A stretch of DNA of 64,000 nt from Ursus arctos (Eukaryota > Chordata > Mammalia > Carnivora > Ursidae), in assembly GCF_023065955.2 (NCBI RefSeq), contig NW_026622786.1, forward strand, positions 51,755,438 to 51,819,437, read 5' to 3'. The translations under genes and the position numbers were made by a program. This document shows positions 21,950 to 32,337 of the stretch, in pieces (positions within the stretch are counted from its first letter, which is position 1; each line of letters begins with the position of its first letter). The notes beneath the pieces were generated by a model. The model searched no databases. It was not told where the DNA came from and saw only the letters and a program-made list of their open reading frames with translations.

Positions 21950-22417
21950 CGATTTTTAAAAAATGTTTTGAGTATATTTGACACACAATTAGTTTCAGGT
22001 GCACAACATAGTGGTTCAACTTCCCAAAAGTTATGCTATGCTCACGACACGTGCAGCTATCAGCTGTCAGCACACAACACGGTTACCATGTCATCAACCA
22101 CATTCCCTATGCTGTGTCTTTTATTCCTGTGACTTATTCATTCCGTAACTGGAGGCCTGTGTCTCCCACTCCCCTTCACTCATTTTGCCCCTCCTCCTTG
22201 CCACCTCCTGCAACCATCATTTTATTCCCTAAATTTACAGGTGTGATTCTGGGTTTTTTTTGTTTGCTTATTCATTTGTTCTTTTAGATCCCACATATGA
22301 GTGAAATCATATGGTATTTGCTTTTCTCAGTCTGACTTATTTCACTTAACATAATCCCCTCTAGGTCCATTGATGCCACAGCAAACGGCATTTCATCCTT
22401 TTTTATGACTGTGTAAT
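21950..22417 (-). mobile_element. Old L1M 3' fragment
   Basis: Antisense L1M: AGTTTCAGGTGCACAACATA, TATGCTGTGTCTTTTATTCC, TCCCACATATGAGTGAAATC, CTGACTTATTTCACTTAACA and CTCTAGGTCCATTGATGCC. Confidence 0.88.
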
Positions 22418-22545
22418 AGACATATATGTATATGTAATATATATACACACACATATACACTATATATACACTATTATATATGTATACCTATATATATACA
22501 TACATATACACACACACCAACATATATACACACCATATTAATTAA
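22418..22545 (+). repeat. TA/CA-rich microsatellite
   Basis: Imperfect ATATAT and CACACA blocks follow an L1M 3' fragment. Confidence 0.88.
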
Positions 22546-22549
22546 TATA

Positions 22550-22829
22550 TTTTTTGAGCCTATTATGTCTTAGGCTCAGCAGGAAACTCTAAGGATACAG
22601 TGGTAAATTTTATAGACATTGTTTTTGCTTATTTGAAGGCTATATTCTAGCAGAAATAAACGCTTAAACAAGAACTTATTTAATTAAAATTGGGAAAGGA
22701 GCCAGTAACAAGTGCAGTTGTCTTAGGAATTTGCCACAGGGATAACAAGGGACCCAAAACTTTGAGGAGCAGGGATGTGACAGAGAGAGTTCAGGAGAGG
22801 TTATGAGATTCAAAGGAATAAGAATTGGG
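22550..22829 (-). mobile_element. LINE-2/CR1-type fragment, first segment of an interrupted copy
   Basis: Antisense L2: GGAAACTCTAAGGATACAGT then GATGTGACAGAGAGAGTTCA. It stops at the CAN SINE and resumes at 23065. Confidence 0.7.
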
Positions 22830-23054
22830 GTTGAATGTCCGACTCTTGGTTTTGGCTCAGGTTGTGATCTCAGGGTCGTGGGACTGAGCCCTGCGTAGGC
22901 AAGGAGTCTGCTTGAGAGTCCCTTCCTCTGCCCATTTCCCTAGCTCGGTCTCTCTCTCTCACGAGTGTGCTCTCCCACTCTCTCTCTCATAAATAAATAA
23001 TAAATAAATAAATAAATAAATAAATCTTAAAAAAACAAAACAAAACAAATCCAC
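22830..23054 (+). mobile_element. 5'-truncated CAN SINE inserted in an L2
   Basis: The element starts inside the head (GTTGAATGTCCGACTCTTGG) and continues through GGCTCAGG, a CT-rich middle, an (AATA)n run and an A-rich tail with AAAAC repeats. Near-duplication AAGAATTGGG / AAGACTTGGG at 22820-22829 and 23055-23064. L2-like sequence continues on both sides. Confidence 0.9.
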
Positions 23055-23064
23055 AAGACTTGGG

Positions 23065-23340
23065 TGCAAAGAGAAAAGGCAGCATTCTAGGCAGGGATAA
23101 TAGCAGGGTATGCTCATGGAACAGAGAGCAGTACCTGTGGCAGGAACACAGACAGAAAAGACTAGTACGAGAAGTTTAGATCAGGTCATACAGAGCCAAG
23201 GAAGGCCATGGAGAGGACTTTGGACCTTGTTCTGAAAGTAATGGGAAACCTTCTATGGAGCTTTATTCAATGAGTGGCCTAGTCAAATTTGCATTTTAAA
23301 AAGATCACTCTACCTGCAATTTGGAGAATAAATCTGAAGG
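23065..23340 (-). mobile_element. LINE-2/CR1-type fragment, second segment
   Basis: Continues the antisense L2/L3-like text: GCAGCATTCTAGGCAGGG, AGTAATGGGAAACCTTCTAT and AAAAAGATCACTCTACCTGC. It is interrupted again by a MIR at 23341. Confidence 0.75.
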
Positions 23341-23605
23341 TAGGAAGGAGGCCAGCTAAATTGCATTTAAAAGCCTAGGGTCTGGCGGAAGACAAATAGG
23401 AGTTTGATTTCTGGCTCTACCATTTGTTTTATTAGCAGTGTGAACCTGGACAAGTTACTTCATTTCTTTTAAGTCTTAATTTCCTCATCTTTCCCACAGC
23501 ATTGTATATCTTTCCCACCAGGTTGTATGCAGAGTAAAAGAAGTATCCACATCAAAACACGTAGCATAGTACCCAGCACCTACTAAAGTCTGCATGCCAG
23601 TTGCT
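23341..23605 (+). mobile_element. MIR inserted in the L2/CR1 copy
   Basis: MIR core: GGCTCTACCATTTG, TGAACCTGGACAAGTTACTT, AATTTCCTCATC and GTAGCATAGTACCCAGCACC. Confidence 0.7.
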
Positions 23606-23790
23606 AGTAGCATTATTATGTATTTTATTGCAGTAACCTGTGCAGGAGCTGGTGTGGCTAGAATTACAGAGCAATGGAGATGGAGACAGGTAAATGGGCT
23701 TGAGATGCTCAGGAGTCGAAATCAAATGGCCCCTAGGAGGGTGGTATTTGGCTGGTGACCAAAACTCCCAGTCACTTTGGCTTTTCAGGT
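23606..23790 (-). mobile_element. LINE-2/CR1-type fragment, third segment
   Basis: TATTGCAGTAACCTGTGCAG and GCAATGGAGATGGAGA match the stretch that follows GATCACTCT in the CR1-type consensus, so the MIR split this copy. The right edge is uncertain. Confidence 0.6.
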
Positions 23791-24019
23791 CCAGAATGTG
23801 ATTTTTGTCAGTGTGATTTGACTTCATTCTGTTTATATTAGTCCAATTCACAAGAACACACTGAGAAGAGACCAAACAATCAATTTACAGACAGTAATAA
23901 TTTATGGGGAGTTTTTCATGTCATCTAGTCATTCCACATTCCTTGACATGGGAGACCAATTTCTATTCATAAGATTGCTGGGCAAGCATGAAATCAGAGC
24001 GGAGGGGTTAGTGGGATGA

Positions 24020-24375
24020 TTACGCCGCTTTCCTCAAGCCTGATATACTCAACTCCACTGCTGAAGCAGATTGTAGTTTTTTCTGCTCTATCTGAAGTAC
24101 CCTTCCCAGCTTTATTCACCTGGCTAATTTTTACATCTCTTTTAGGATTCAGTCTAGAGTTGTCTCTTTACAAAGTTTTCTAAGTATTTTAAGGTTGGAT
24201 TAAGCTCCCTTCCCTTTACGTCCGACTGACCACATTTCATTTAAATTCTTTCTCTTGGTTTATCACACCCATTAGATAACCCTCTTGAGAGAAGGGAACA
24301 TAACTTTTTGCCTGATCATTTATGCAGCACAGCATCTATTGTCTAGTAGAAGCTGAAAAAATATTGTTTGCCCTG
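24020..24375 (+). mobile_element. LINE-2 3' fragment
   Basis: TATCTGAAGTACCCTTCCCAG, TCTTTTAGGATTCAG and a 3' end with TTATGCAGCACAGCATC match a diverged L2 3' region. Confidence 0.65.
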
Positions 24376-24609
24376 CTGACTTGCCCAACATATCAATAGA
24401 TGGAATCTCAATTAACCAAGAGGAATGGGGCCGCTGCTACTGAACAGTATTGGAGAAACAATGTCAGGAATTCTCGTTCTTGGTACTCTTTTTTATTAGT
24501 TATCAAATAAACTACCTTCTTTTTTGCTGATTTATTCAAAGTTACCATAATTAGTGGGCTCTACGTTTCTTTTGCATTCATATCTTGATTACATTTCTAG
24601 GTTGGTTAA

Positions 24610-24717
24610 GTTGTTTTTTTTTTTTTTAAGTAGGCTCCAAGCCCAACATGGTGCTTGAACTCATGACCCCGAGACCAAGAGTCACATGCTCTACAAACTG
24701 AATCAGCTAGGTGCCGC
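24610..24717 (-). mobile_element. Short CAN SINE lacking the CT-rich middle, reverse orientation
   Basis: Poly-T followed by AAGTAGGCTCCAAGCCCAAC through to AGCTAGGTGCCGC, about 105 nt, with the CT-rich region missing. Flanking TAGGTTGGTTAA / TAGGCTGGCTAA at 24598-24609 and 24718-24729 is a target-site duplication with two differences. Confidence 0.88.
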
Positions 24718-25139
24718 TAGGCTGGCTAATTTTAATATGAGGGACATTTAAGGAGACTTCGGCAAAATCACACGTAGAACTTGTTATTTGACTCTCACTG
24801 AAGAGCTATATTCAGGCCCCTTACTGAAGGTCTCTGTACATCAAGCAATACTAGAATCCCAAATATTTTGACAACTGTCATAAGAAAGATACAAGAAAGT
24901 TCAGAAGCAGCAGAGATATATCTTAAAGACATAGGGGAAAGGGAGATCAAGAGAGATTTGGAGGCCAGGTAAAGAAGAATGGATGGAATTTTGAGAGATG
25001 AAAAAAATGAGGTGAGGCAATGAACAGCATGAATAAAGGTATAAAAGTAGAAACATGCCACACCATTTTGTTCTGTTTGGGGCGATCGAACACAACAGTT
25101 CTATTTGGTTAGAACACTGGGTCTTAGTAAGGGAGTAGA

Positions 25140-25275
25140 GTGGAATAAATTTGCAAAAGTAGGGTGATCAGGGCAATTTTGAAGAACTTTTTATGCTAGA
25201 CTAAGGTAACTGACTTGACTTATCAGGCAATGAAGAGTTATTGAAAATTGTTCAACAGAAGAATGGCACACAGAA
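25140..25275 (-). mobile_element. LINE-2/CR1-type fragment
   Basis: GAAGAACTTTTTATGCTAG, ACTAAGGTAACTGACTTG and AGGCAATGAAGAGTTATTGA match the antisense L2 body. Confidence 0.6.
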
Positions 25276-25530
25276 GTGGTTTATAAATACTTTACACTGT
25301 TTTACAGTTGTGCAATGCTTTGCAGTTATAGATTTCTTTCATATGTATACTCTCTTTCAATCTTCACCATACTTTATGAGAGATGTATTATTGTCTCTAT
25401 TTTATGGAGGAAGAGACCGATGTCCAGGGAGTTTTAGTGTCTCATTCCAAATCCCATAAGTGGTAAAAGTAGAACCTAGAGATTGAATCAAGGCTTTCTG
25501 ACTCCAAGTTCAATGTTCTTGCTATTACAA
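25276..25530 (-). mobile_element. MIR, nearly complete
   Basis: GCAATGCTTTGCAGTTATAG, TATTGTCTCTATTTTATGGA and GGCTTTCTGACTCCAAGTTC. Confidence 0.75.
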
Positions 25531-26044
25531 TGATGCTTATATGAAAATGAATTATTGATCTGATAGCAGTAAATTGTAAGGATTATAGGATGGAGTAAAG
25601 AATAAGCACTAGATAAATTATTAATATCAGGGATTATTACTTGCAGGAAAAGTTAGGACTTAAGAAGAAATGGGGTCCCAAACTAGGGTGTTATCAGAGG
25701 GAGTGGAAGGGTCATTTATACCTTAACTTTATTTTTGCCTGTAGAATGAAAGTTGTCAAAGGAATTTCAAGAATAGAGAGTAGAAGAGTAGAAGCAAAGG
25801 TTTTTGCCATTAGGAATAAACATGGTAGGTGGGGAATAAAAGAGGGCCAGAAATTTTCCTGCCTCTCAAGATATTATTAGCCAAATCTCTTTCAACTACC
25901 TGTAGAAAAGCTCCACTCACCTGGTGCTCTCCTGGGTGACGTCTCAGATCACAGGACTTTGGGAACTTCACCATGTGAGAACGGTATTGCATTTGACAGT
26001 CAAGAGTTGCAGAGAGCAGAAAGCCTACTCCATATAGCCTTTTC

Positions 26045-26170
26045 TAGTTGACAAAGCACTTTCAAGTTTGCTCATTTTCTTCTGCAAACAAAGCCATGAA
26101 AGTCATCTCCATGTTTACAAATGAAATCACTGAGGCTCATCAAGGCAAAGGGACTTGCTTTAGAATCTGG
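26045..26170 (-). mobile_element. MIR remnant
   Basis: AAAGCACTTTCAAGTTTGCT and AAATGAAATCACTGAGGCTC. Confidence 0.55.
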
Positions 26171-26174
26171 AATT

Positions 26175-26493
26175 TCTGCCTTGTCCAACATGGAAGTTAC
26201 CAGTCATGTGTGGCTACCGAGCACTAAGACTTGGCTAGTCTGATGTGATATGATGTGGCTAGTCAGTGTGCATGGGTAATATACACACTGGAGTTCATGG
26301 ACTTTGGGTGGAAAAAAATGATGCAAAATAGCTCAATAAATTTTCATATTTGGTTAATGTTGAAATTACAATATTTTAGATATTAAGTAAAGTACATTAT
26401 TAAATCTAATTGCATCTGTTTCTTTTTATATGTTTAGTATAAAATTTAGAACTATCTATGGGGCTTGCATTTTATTTTTGTTGGACAGCACTG
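26175..26493. mobile_element. hAT-type DNA transposon, near complete
   Basis: Terminal repeats read CTGCCTTGTCCAACATGG at the left and GTTGGACAGCACTG at the right, with TGTGTGGCTACCGAGCACTA inside the left end and an AT-rich centre. This is the structure of a Charlie-group non-autonomous element. Exact ends are approximate. Confidence 0.78.
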
Positions 26494-26576
26494 TTTTAGG
26501 TCATAGCCTGTAGCCAGGACTTGAACACCCCAACATTCATAACCCCACAGATGCTTGTCTTAAAAGGCATAGTAAT

Positions 26577-26815
26577 AACGATAATGATCATAGTTAATAT
26601 TCATTGAGTACCAGTCACACTTTCTAGGCACTTTACATTCATGAACTAATTTTATCTTCATCAGAATTTTGTGACCTGAGTATTATTTTATATATAATAG
26701 ATCATTTTATTTTACAGACGAGAAACATAGAAATTCAGTAACTTTCCCAGGGTCAGAGATTTAGTAGAGCCAGAATTCAAAGTTAGGCAGTCTACTTCCA
26801 GTGCCATTAGGAATG
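26577..26815 (-). mobile_element. MIR, nearly complete
   Basis: TTAATATTCATTGAGTACCA, TTTTACAGACGAGAAACATA and TCAGAGATTTAGTAGAGCCA. Confidence 0.8.
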
Positions 26816-26884
26816 CCTCCGTGGCTGCCTCTGTTTACTAAATCCCAAGGAGACATTCGGATGGGCTTCATTTTATTTTAATCC

Positions 26885-27045
26885 GAGAGACTTTATATAT
26901 TATCTCATTTAATTTTTGCAACAACCCCGTTAAGTAGTTATTATTCCTATTTTATAGGTGAGCAAACTGAGGTCTGCCCAAAGTTATACTACATACATGC
27001 TGGAACTCAGTTTTTAACCAAGTCTGAATCTAAAGTTGATACTCG
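26885..27045 (-). mobile_element. MIR
   Basis: TATCTCATTTAATTTTTGCA and TATTTTATAGGTGAGCAAAC. Confidence 0.75.
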
Positions 27046-27336
27046 ATCATTATGTTGGTCTCTTGGGGGTGATTCCCAGGCTAAACCTTTTAGAACTGAC
27101 ACAGTCTCTCTCGAGGGTGGCCTCTGGAAGTTTGTCCTATTTAGAATTCTTTGAACAGTACATCAAAAACTAATGATGTACTATACGGTGGCTAACTGAA
27201 CATAAGAAAAAAAAAATTGGTCCAGATGACCCCCATCCTCAGCCAGGTGTGATGAGTATTTCATTTTCAGTAATTTTTTTTTCCTACAAGTTCTGCCACC
27301 TCAAACTCTCCTGGGATTTGATGAAAAACATTTTTT

Positions 27337-27382
27337 AGAAAAGGGAGGAAGGAGGGGAGGTAGGGAGGAAGGGAGGAAAGGA

Positions 27383-27436
<54 letters not shown>

Positions 27437-27500
27437 GAAAGATAAGACAGAAAAGAAAGACAAGAAAGAAAAGAAAAGGAAGAAAAGAAAGAGAAGAGAG
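27337..27500 (+). repeat. Long purine tract with (GAAA)12 core
   Basis: About 165 bases of almost pure purine. The stretch 27362-27442 (81 nt) is uninterrupted and contains twelve perfect GAAA units at 27387-27434, with GGGAGGAA-type sequence to the left. Confidence 0.95.
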
Positions 27501-28441
27501 ACCGAACAAAATCAAACAAAACCAAAGGAATCACATAAAAACAGTATTCCCCTCAGGCAGTCTCCAGTAGAGCTGACCATTCATTTCAGCAGGGTCCCTG
27601 CTTCTTTCAAATCTGATCATCATCTACCCCCAAATGCGGGCTGCAATGACTTAATTAAACAGAGATAATCATAGATTTCAGAGATAGAACAGCTGGTCCT
27701 CCTGAAGACATTCTTAGAAACACCTGAGCAGCCCTGGGCTGTGTCCAAAATGAGATGGGTGGGAATGTAGGGAGTGCAGGTGTGGTGGGGGTGGAAGGAA
27801 GGAACATAGACCAAGACTTAGAGGCTCTCCAGGCGATTTATGGAGTTCTGGATGTGAATGTAGACACAGAATGAATAAAGTCAAGCAACTCCCTTGGGGT
27901 GGGGTTTGTGCATGTGTGTGTGTGGTAAGAAAGGTTAATAGTATGATTTTTGCAGCCTTGTTTGCAGGTAGACAAGCGGTCGTTTTCTGTGACAGATTCA
28001 GAACTTCTAACTAGAAAGCATCGAAATATAAAATCAGGTCCCAAGTTTCATGGCAACCCAACTTGACACAGCAGCGAACAAAAATTGAGGATATAGAAGA
28101 AGTCAAGCCCGTATGGCACAGACAGCTTGGCTTCCTTTGGCCAATCTCTCCTGATTTAGCAGTACTTCCGCTCTTGCCCTCATTTCCCCTGGTTTGTAAA
28201 CTACGTCACTTAACTGAACTCAACTCCAGACAGTAGAAAAACAGAATTTTGTATTTCAGCAATGGTTTTCTTGGCATCTCGAGCTCTGAAGAATTTCAGT
28301 TAATTCTAACTTTCCCTTTCTGTCTTTGAAAGATGGTAGCTATAAGCTGTGCTCACTCTTTCTCTGCTTCTCCCTTTCGCATGCAGTGTCTAACGCAGTA
28401 TAATGCAGTGTCTGTTTAACCGTGATTCAAGATTTCAGTGT

Positions 28442-28511
28442 TTGGTTTAAACCAATATTTACCAGGGAAATCCCGCCAACAAAAATGTGCAGGCGAGGTA
28501 AAAAATATTGG
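28442..28511. promoter_or_regulatory. Possible regulatory element: palindrome, kB-like site and inverted repeat
   Basis: TTGGTTTAAACCAA (28442-28455) is a perfect 14-bp palindrome. GGGAAATCCC (28465-28474) fits the NF-kB consensus and runs into TCCCGCC, an E2F-like core. CCAATATTTACC (28452-28463) is repeated inverted, with three extra A, at 28497-28511. The surroundings lack assignable repeats. Function is inference. Confidence 0.4.
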
Positions 28512-29324
28512 CCTAAATCAATCTCCCCCTGAACACACACATACAGAGAAGGGCTGTAAATGTTTTATGTGTCACTTCTGACGTTCTGGCCTCTTTGCTT
28601 CAGCTTCGCACATCTATCAATTTAACACAGACTCAGAGCAGCCTTAAAACTGGCGTAATCTAGATAATAGGTTCCCATAGTGATTTTTCAAAAAGTTGTT
28701 TCTCTAGCCAAGGTGTGTTGTTATTTAATTTGTTTTGTTTTGTTTTTGTATGGCGGCGGTTCTAGCACTCACCACACACTGCCATGTCATCTAGTTTAAA
28801 AAGTGTCCTTGAATTATGAGACTTTGTATTATTTGAAATAGGAGTAAACAAGGGAATCGTGATCTTTTAAAACACAGCTTATACTACAAAGCTCACTGTG
28901 GAACCATACAATGTAGGCATTTTGAGATTAAGTCAGTCCAGGTGAGCGATTGCTTTAATTTAGCGAACGCTTACTGAATTGAATTTATTCACTGACTGAA
29001 TTTACTGAATGAATGAATTACTGCTACACTTTGAATGAATTTCAAATGGTTGTAGTTTGGATTAGAAATTATTTTTCTGAAACTGAATAACCCAGGCAGC
29101 CAGCAGACAGAAGGCCCCAGCTGGCACCTGGCGGCCTCAGGAGAACTGGAGAGGGTGGAGAGCGAGTGAGTTTTACATGGCCAAGGCTCCGGACCAAGCC
29201 CTCAGTGAAAACTTTGAATTGCAGTTCCCATACCGCACTTCCTCTTAGGGAGGGAGGGCTGGGTCTGAGATGAGGAAGCCAAAATGACTCATCTACAAAA
29301 AAGGCCACTGAAATTTGCTAATGG

Positions 29325-29375
29325 CAAGCCCTGAACAGTACCCGGCAAACAGCAGGCACTTAATAAATGCTTGCC
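29325..29375 (+). mobile_element. MIR/L2 3'-tail remnant
   Basis: CAGCAGGCACTTAATAAATG is the terminal string only. A similar tail (CAGGTGCTTAATAAATG) lies near 29938. Confidence 0.45.
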
Positions 29376-29689
29376 TTATATACAGGCAAAATAAAATGCA
29401 ATAACCTCCATCATCGATGGGGTCGAGTGTGGAATGTCCCAATCAGGATGTGGAGGCAAAAGCAATTCTATGTCTAGTAGTGATAAAATCTCTTTTGTTA
29501 CTTTCTCTAACTCCAAATGCTCAAGAGCCTGCACACCAAAACCCGGAGAACTACGGGAAGGATGGATAAGACAGAGCTTGTTAATCACAGCAATAATTAA
29601 CTGAGAGTCGGCGTGAAAAAAATATCTCTAATCTGCAAAAGAACCTTGTGAGGTGGACTGCATTATCATTAATGTATAGAAGACAGAAC

Positions 29690-29860
29690 AGGTGGGAAGG
29701 GAGATGGGAAATGAGGCTGGAAAGGTGGCCTGGGCATCTGGACTTAATGGCGGGCCCCGGTGGGGAGTACACAGAAGTACAAGACACAATCATTGCCATC
29801 CTCAAGGAATGTGTAGTCTGGGAGGGGGGCAGGGATGCACGGACACAGAATGAAAATGGC
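29690..29860 (-). mobile_element. LINE-2 fragment, short
   Basis: TACAAGACACAATCATTGCC and CTCAAGGAATGTGTAGTCTG are a diverged antisense L2 segment. Confidence 0.5.
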
Positions 29861-30019
29861 AAGGGTGCCCTGGACTGAGCATCAGACCACTGGAAAAGAA
29901 CTGGGAGCTGCAAAGGTGTGCTGTGCTATGAACAGAACAGGTGCTTAATAAATGTTTGTGGAAGAGCACTGAACTTAATTAAGAGCCAGGTAAAGGTAAC
30001 CAAAGAAGGAAAGACATGG

Positions 30020-30560
30020 AATCCATACTGAAATGCAAAGCAGTGGGGAGACAAGTCTTACTGAGCAGAGGGTGTTGAAGAAAAATGGTTAGAGAGTCAG
30101 AATGGGTCTAATTATGAAGCGAAGCAGAAGAATCTGGACTACTGAAGACTCTTAAACAGAGGATACACATGAGGGAAGTTGCAATTGAGGACAAGTAGGC
30201 CAGCAGGACTATGTCAGATGGTTCTCAATGGGAAGTAGCTAGAGTTAGGGACCCCAGGAAGACCCTAGGGCAGGGACTTAAGTTAAAAACAATGCAGGCT
30301 AGAATAGAGGGTGACAATAGGATAGAAGAAAAGAGTTAAATACTAAGTAATGCCTGGAAGAAAAAAAAGATGTCTCTTCGTAAGAGATGGTATATAGAGG
30401 ACTAGGGAGAGGAAGGTGTCCAAAACTGTCACCAAGGTTTCTAGTCCTATAGTGGGACATAAGAAGAGAACCACGGACAGATGTGAGGGATTTGGAGGAG
30501 AGGGAGGGAGAAACATGGACCACATTGAGTTTGGTGTGATTCCCATACGGTTACAAGGAT
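30020..30560 (-). mobile_element. LINE-2/CR1-type fragment
   Basis: Antisense CR1-like text, including AAAACTGTCACCAAGGTTTC and TTGAGTTTGGTGTGATTCCC; diverged. Confidence 0.5.
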
Positions 30561-30929
30561 TTGGGGTGGGTCTCTAGTGAGTGGTCAGAGCTCCGGGCAT
30601 GGATTGCCACAAGGATCATAGGCTAGGGATTGTGAGCACATACTACTTGGACATGGCTCTTGAAGGCATGTGTCTATCTTCTAATTGGTTCCAGGAGAAA
30701 GGTCAATAACAAATTCATAATTCCCCCAGATTAGCTCACCAACTCCTTATTTTCCTCCACTGCCTCCTCCCCCATTTCCTCAGTTCCCAGTTGCCACACA
30801 GTCAAAGCAATGCCATGAGTGATATATACCTTGGGTGATTTCCAGCTCTGCAGGGCACAAACCTAATGCAGGAGATTTCTCTATCCTCAGCATCAGCAAG
30901 GAACCAGGCCAAATTTTCCATAATGGAGA

Positions 30930-31095
30930 GAACCATTAGAGCTGGAGGGGTCTCAGAGACCCGACTCCTTGGTTCATAGGCATTGAGACCAAGGCCAGGA
31001 GAAGAGAATTGACATCTGCAAGATCATACAGCCTCCATGTAACAGCAGACACCAATTCTGAATTTTTATAGAACTTGTTGTTATTGCCACTATAT
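30930..31095 (-). mobile_element. MIR-like (MIR3-type) remnant
   Basis: ACCATTAGAGCTGGAGGGGT, CTCAGAGACCCGACTCC and GATCATACAGCCTCCATG. Confidence 0.5.
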
Positions 31096-31119
31096 TGTGC
31101 CTCATCTCTGACCGGCAAT

Positions 31120-31510
31120 ATTTAAAGTACTATTCAATTAGACTAATATTTATTGAATACATAATACATCAGCCCCTATGCTAGGATACCAAGAAGGGTA
31201 AATACAGCCGTCATTGCCACCAAGGTACTTATAGTCTGAGAGACTGTTTTGAGAATAGGAGTAATTACTTCTCCTTGGGTAGGGGTGCTGGGGAAGGCTT
31301 CTTGGAGGAAATTATGCCTTGGGAGGATTTTAAAGGATGAGTAGGAGCTTGCCTGGCAGGAGACAGAGAAAGAAGGTAAATGCACTCTAAGCAAAGGGAC
31401 CAGCATGTATCAAAGTAAAGAGAGAATACAGTACAGTGCTTGGAGTTACTATGAAGATTCAGTAGTTTTCTGGCATTGAGGGGAAGAGCAGGAGAGGCAG
31501 GCAAAGCACT
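31120..31510 (-). mobile_element. LINE-2 fragment
   Basis: TATTTATTGAATACATAATAC, GCTAGGATACCAAGAAGG, GGGGAAGGCTTCTTGGAGGA and AAGGATGAGTAGGAGC follow the antisense L2 3' region in order. Confidence 0.8.
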
Positions 31511-31642
31511 GCTAGAACTTTACAAAGTACAAGTGTTGGGGGTGGGGTAGGGAGTGGAACATGAAGAAGCTATCCAGAAGTTCCCCGAGCGATGTTCTGT
31601 GGAGGTATGCTCACAATCAGAGATAGATGCGGTGCTACAGAG

Positions 31643-31848
31643 AATAGTCAGTGAACTTTTTAAAAAGGCCAGACAGAAATCCTTTCAAGTTTGTGGCCCA
31701 TATGGTCTCTGTGTGAATATTTGGCTCTGTCATTTAAGCATGAAAGCAGCCACAGACAATACATAAACAAATGCACATGGCTGGGTTCCAATAAAACTTT
31801 ATTTGCAAAAACAAGTGGCTGGCCACGGACCCTGTTTGCCAAACACTG
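31643..31848 (+). mobile_element. Non-autonomous hAT-type DNA transposon, near complete
   Basis: GTGAACTTTTTAAAAAGGCC, GTGGCCCATATGGTCTCTGT, AAAGCAGCCACAGACAATAC, GTTCCAATAAAACTTTATTT and CCTGTTTGCCAAACACTG match a common Charlie-group element. An 8-bp duplication CTACAGAG flanks it at 31635-31642 and 31849-31856, as expected for hAT. Confidence 0.85.
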
Positions 31849-31874
31849 CTACAGAGACATCCAGAGATCTTGAC

Positions 31875-32337
31875 GTCACTCTCAATACTTGTGGTACACA
31901 GAGCAATGGTCTCTCAAAGAGAAGTCTGCGCTAATCCTTGCAACCTGTGAATATATTATCTCACATGGCAAAGGAGAATTAAGGTAGCAGATGAGAATAA
32001 GGTTGCTTATGAGCTAACCTTAAAATAAGGAGATTGCTTTGGATTATCACCGAAGACCCAGTGTATAAAAGTCTTTGTGGAAGAGGGAAGCAGATGTGTC
32101 AGTGTCAGAGTGATGGAATGTGAGAAAGATTCAACCAGCCATTGCTGGCTTTGAATATGGACTAGGGCCAAGAGCCAAGGAATGCAGGCAGCCTCTAGAA
32201 GCTGGAAAAGGCAAGAAAATGGATTTTCCTTTAGAATCTCCAGAAAGGAACGGCCTTGCCAAGACCCTGATTTGTGTTGCTTCAAGCCACAAAGTTTGTG
32301 CAATTTGTTACAAGAGCAATAGAAAACTAATACAATA
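31875..32337 (+). mobile_element. Solo LTR, MLT1-like (ERVL-MaLR), old
   Basis: AATTAAGGTAGCAGATGAGA, AGATTGCTTTGGATTATCAC, GCCATTGCTGGCTTTGAATA, AGCCAAGGAATGCAGGCAGC, TAGAAGCTGGAAAAGGCAAG and TGTTACAAGAGCAATAGAAA ending CTAATACAA are in LTR order. No internal retroviral genes flank it. Confidence 0.75.

Larger units (their letters stand above)
27501..29689. other. Intron, repeat-poor stretch
   Basis: About 2.2 kb with only a short repeat tail at 29325-29375; includes the palindrome/kB cluster at 28.45 kb. A candidate for conserved non-coding sequence. Confidence 0.5.

Noticed and set aside
27267..27534. Ser/Phe/Leu-rich open frames
   Set aside because: Translation of the GAAA/purine tract on the opposite strand.
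31875..32337. Endogenous retrovirus genes next to the LTRs
   Set aside because: Both LTR-like elements (also 61200-61590) are solitary; no gag, pol or env-like reading frame is adjacent.
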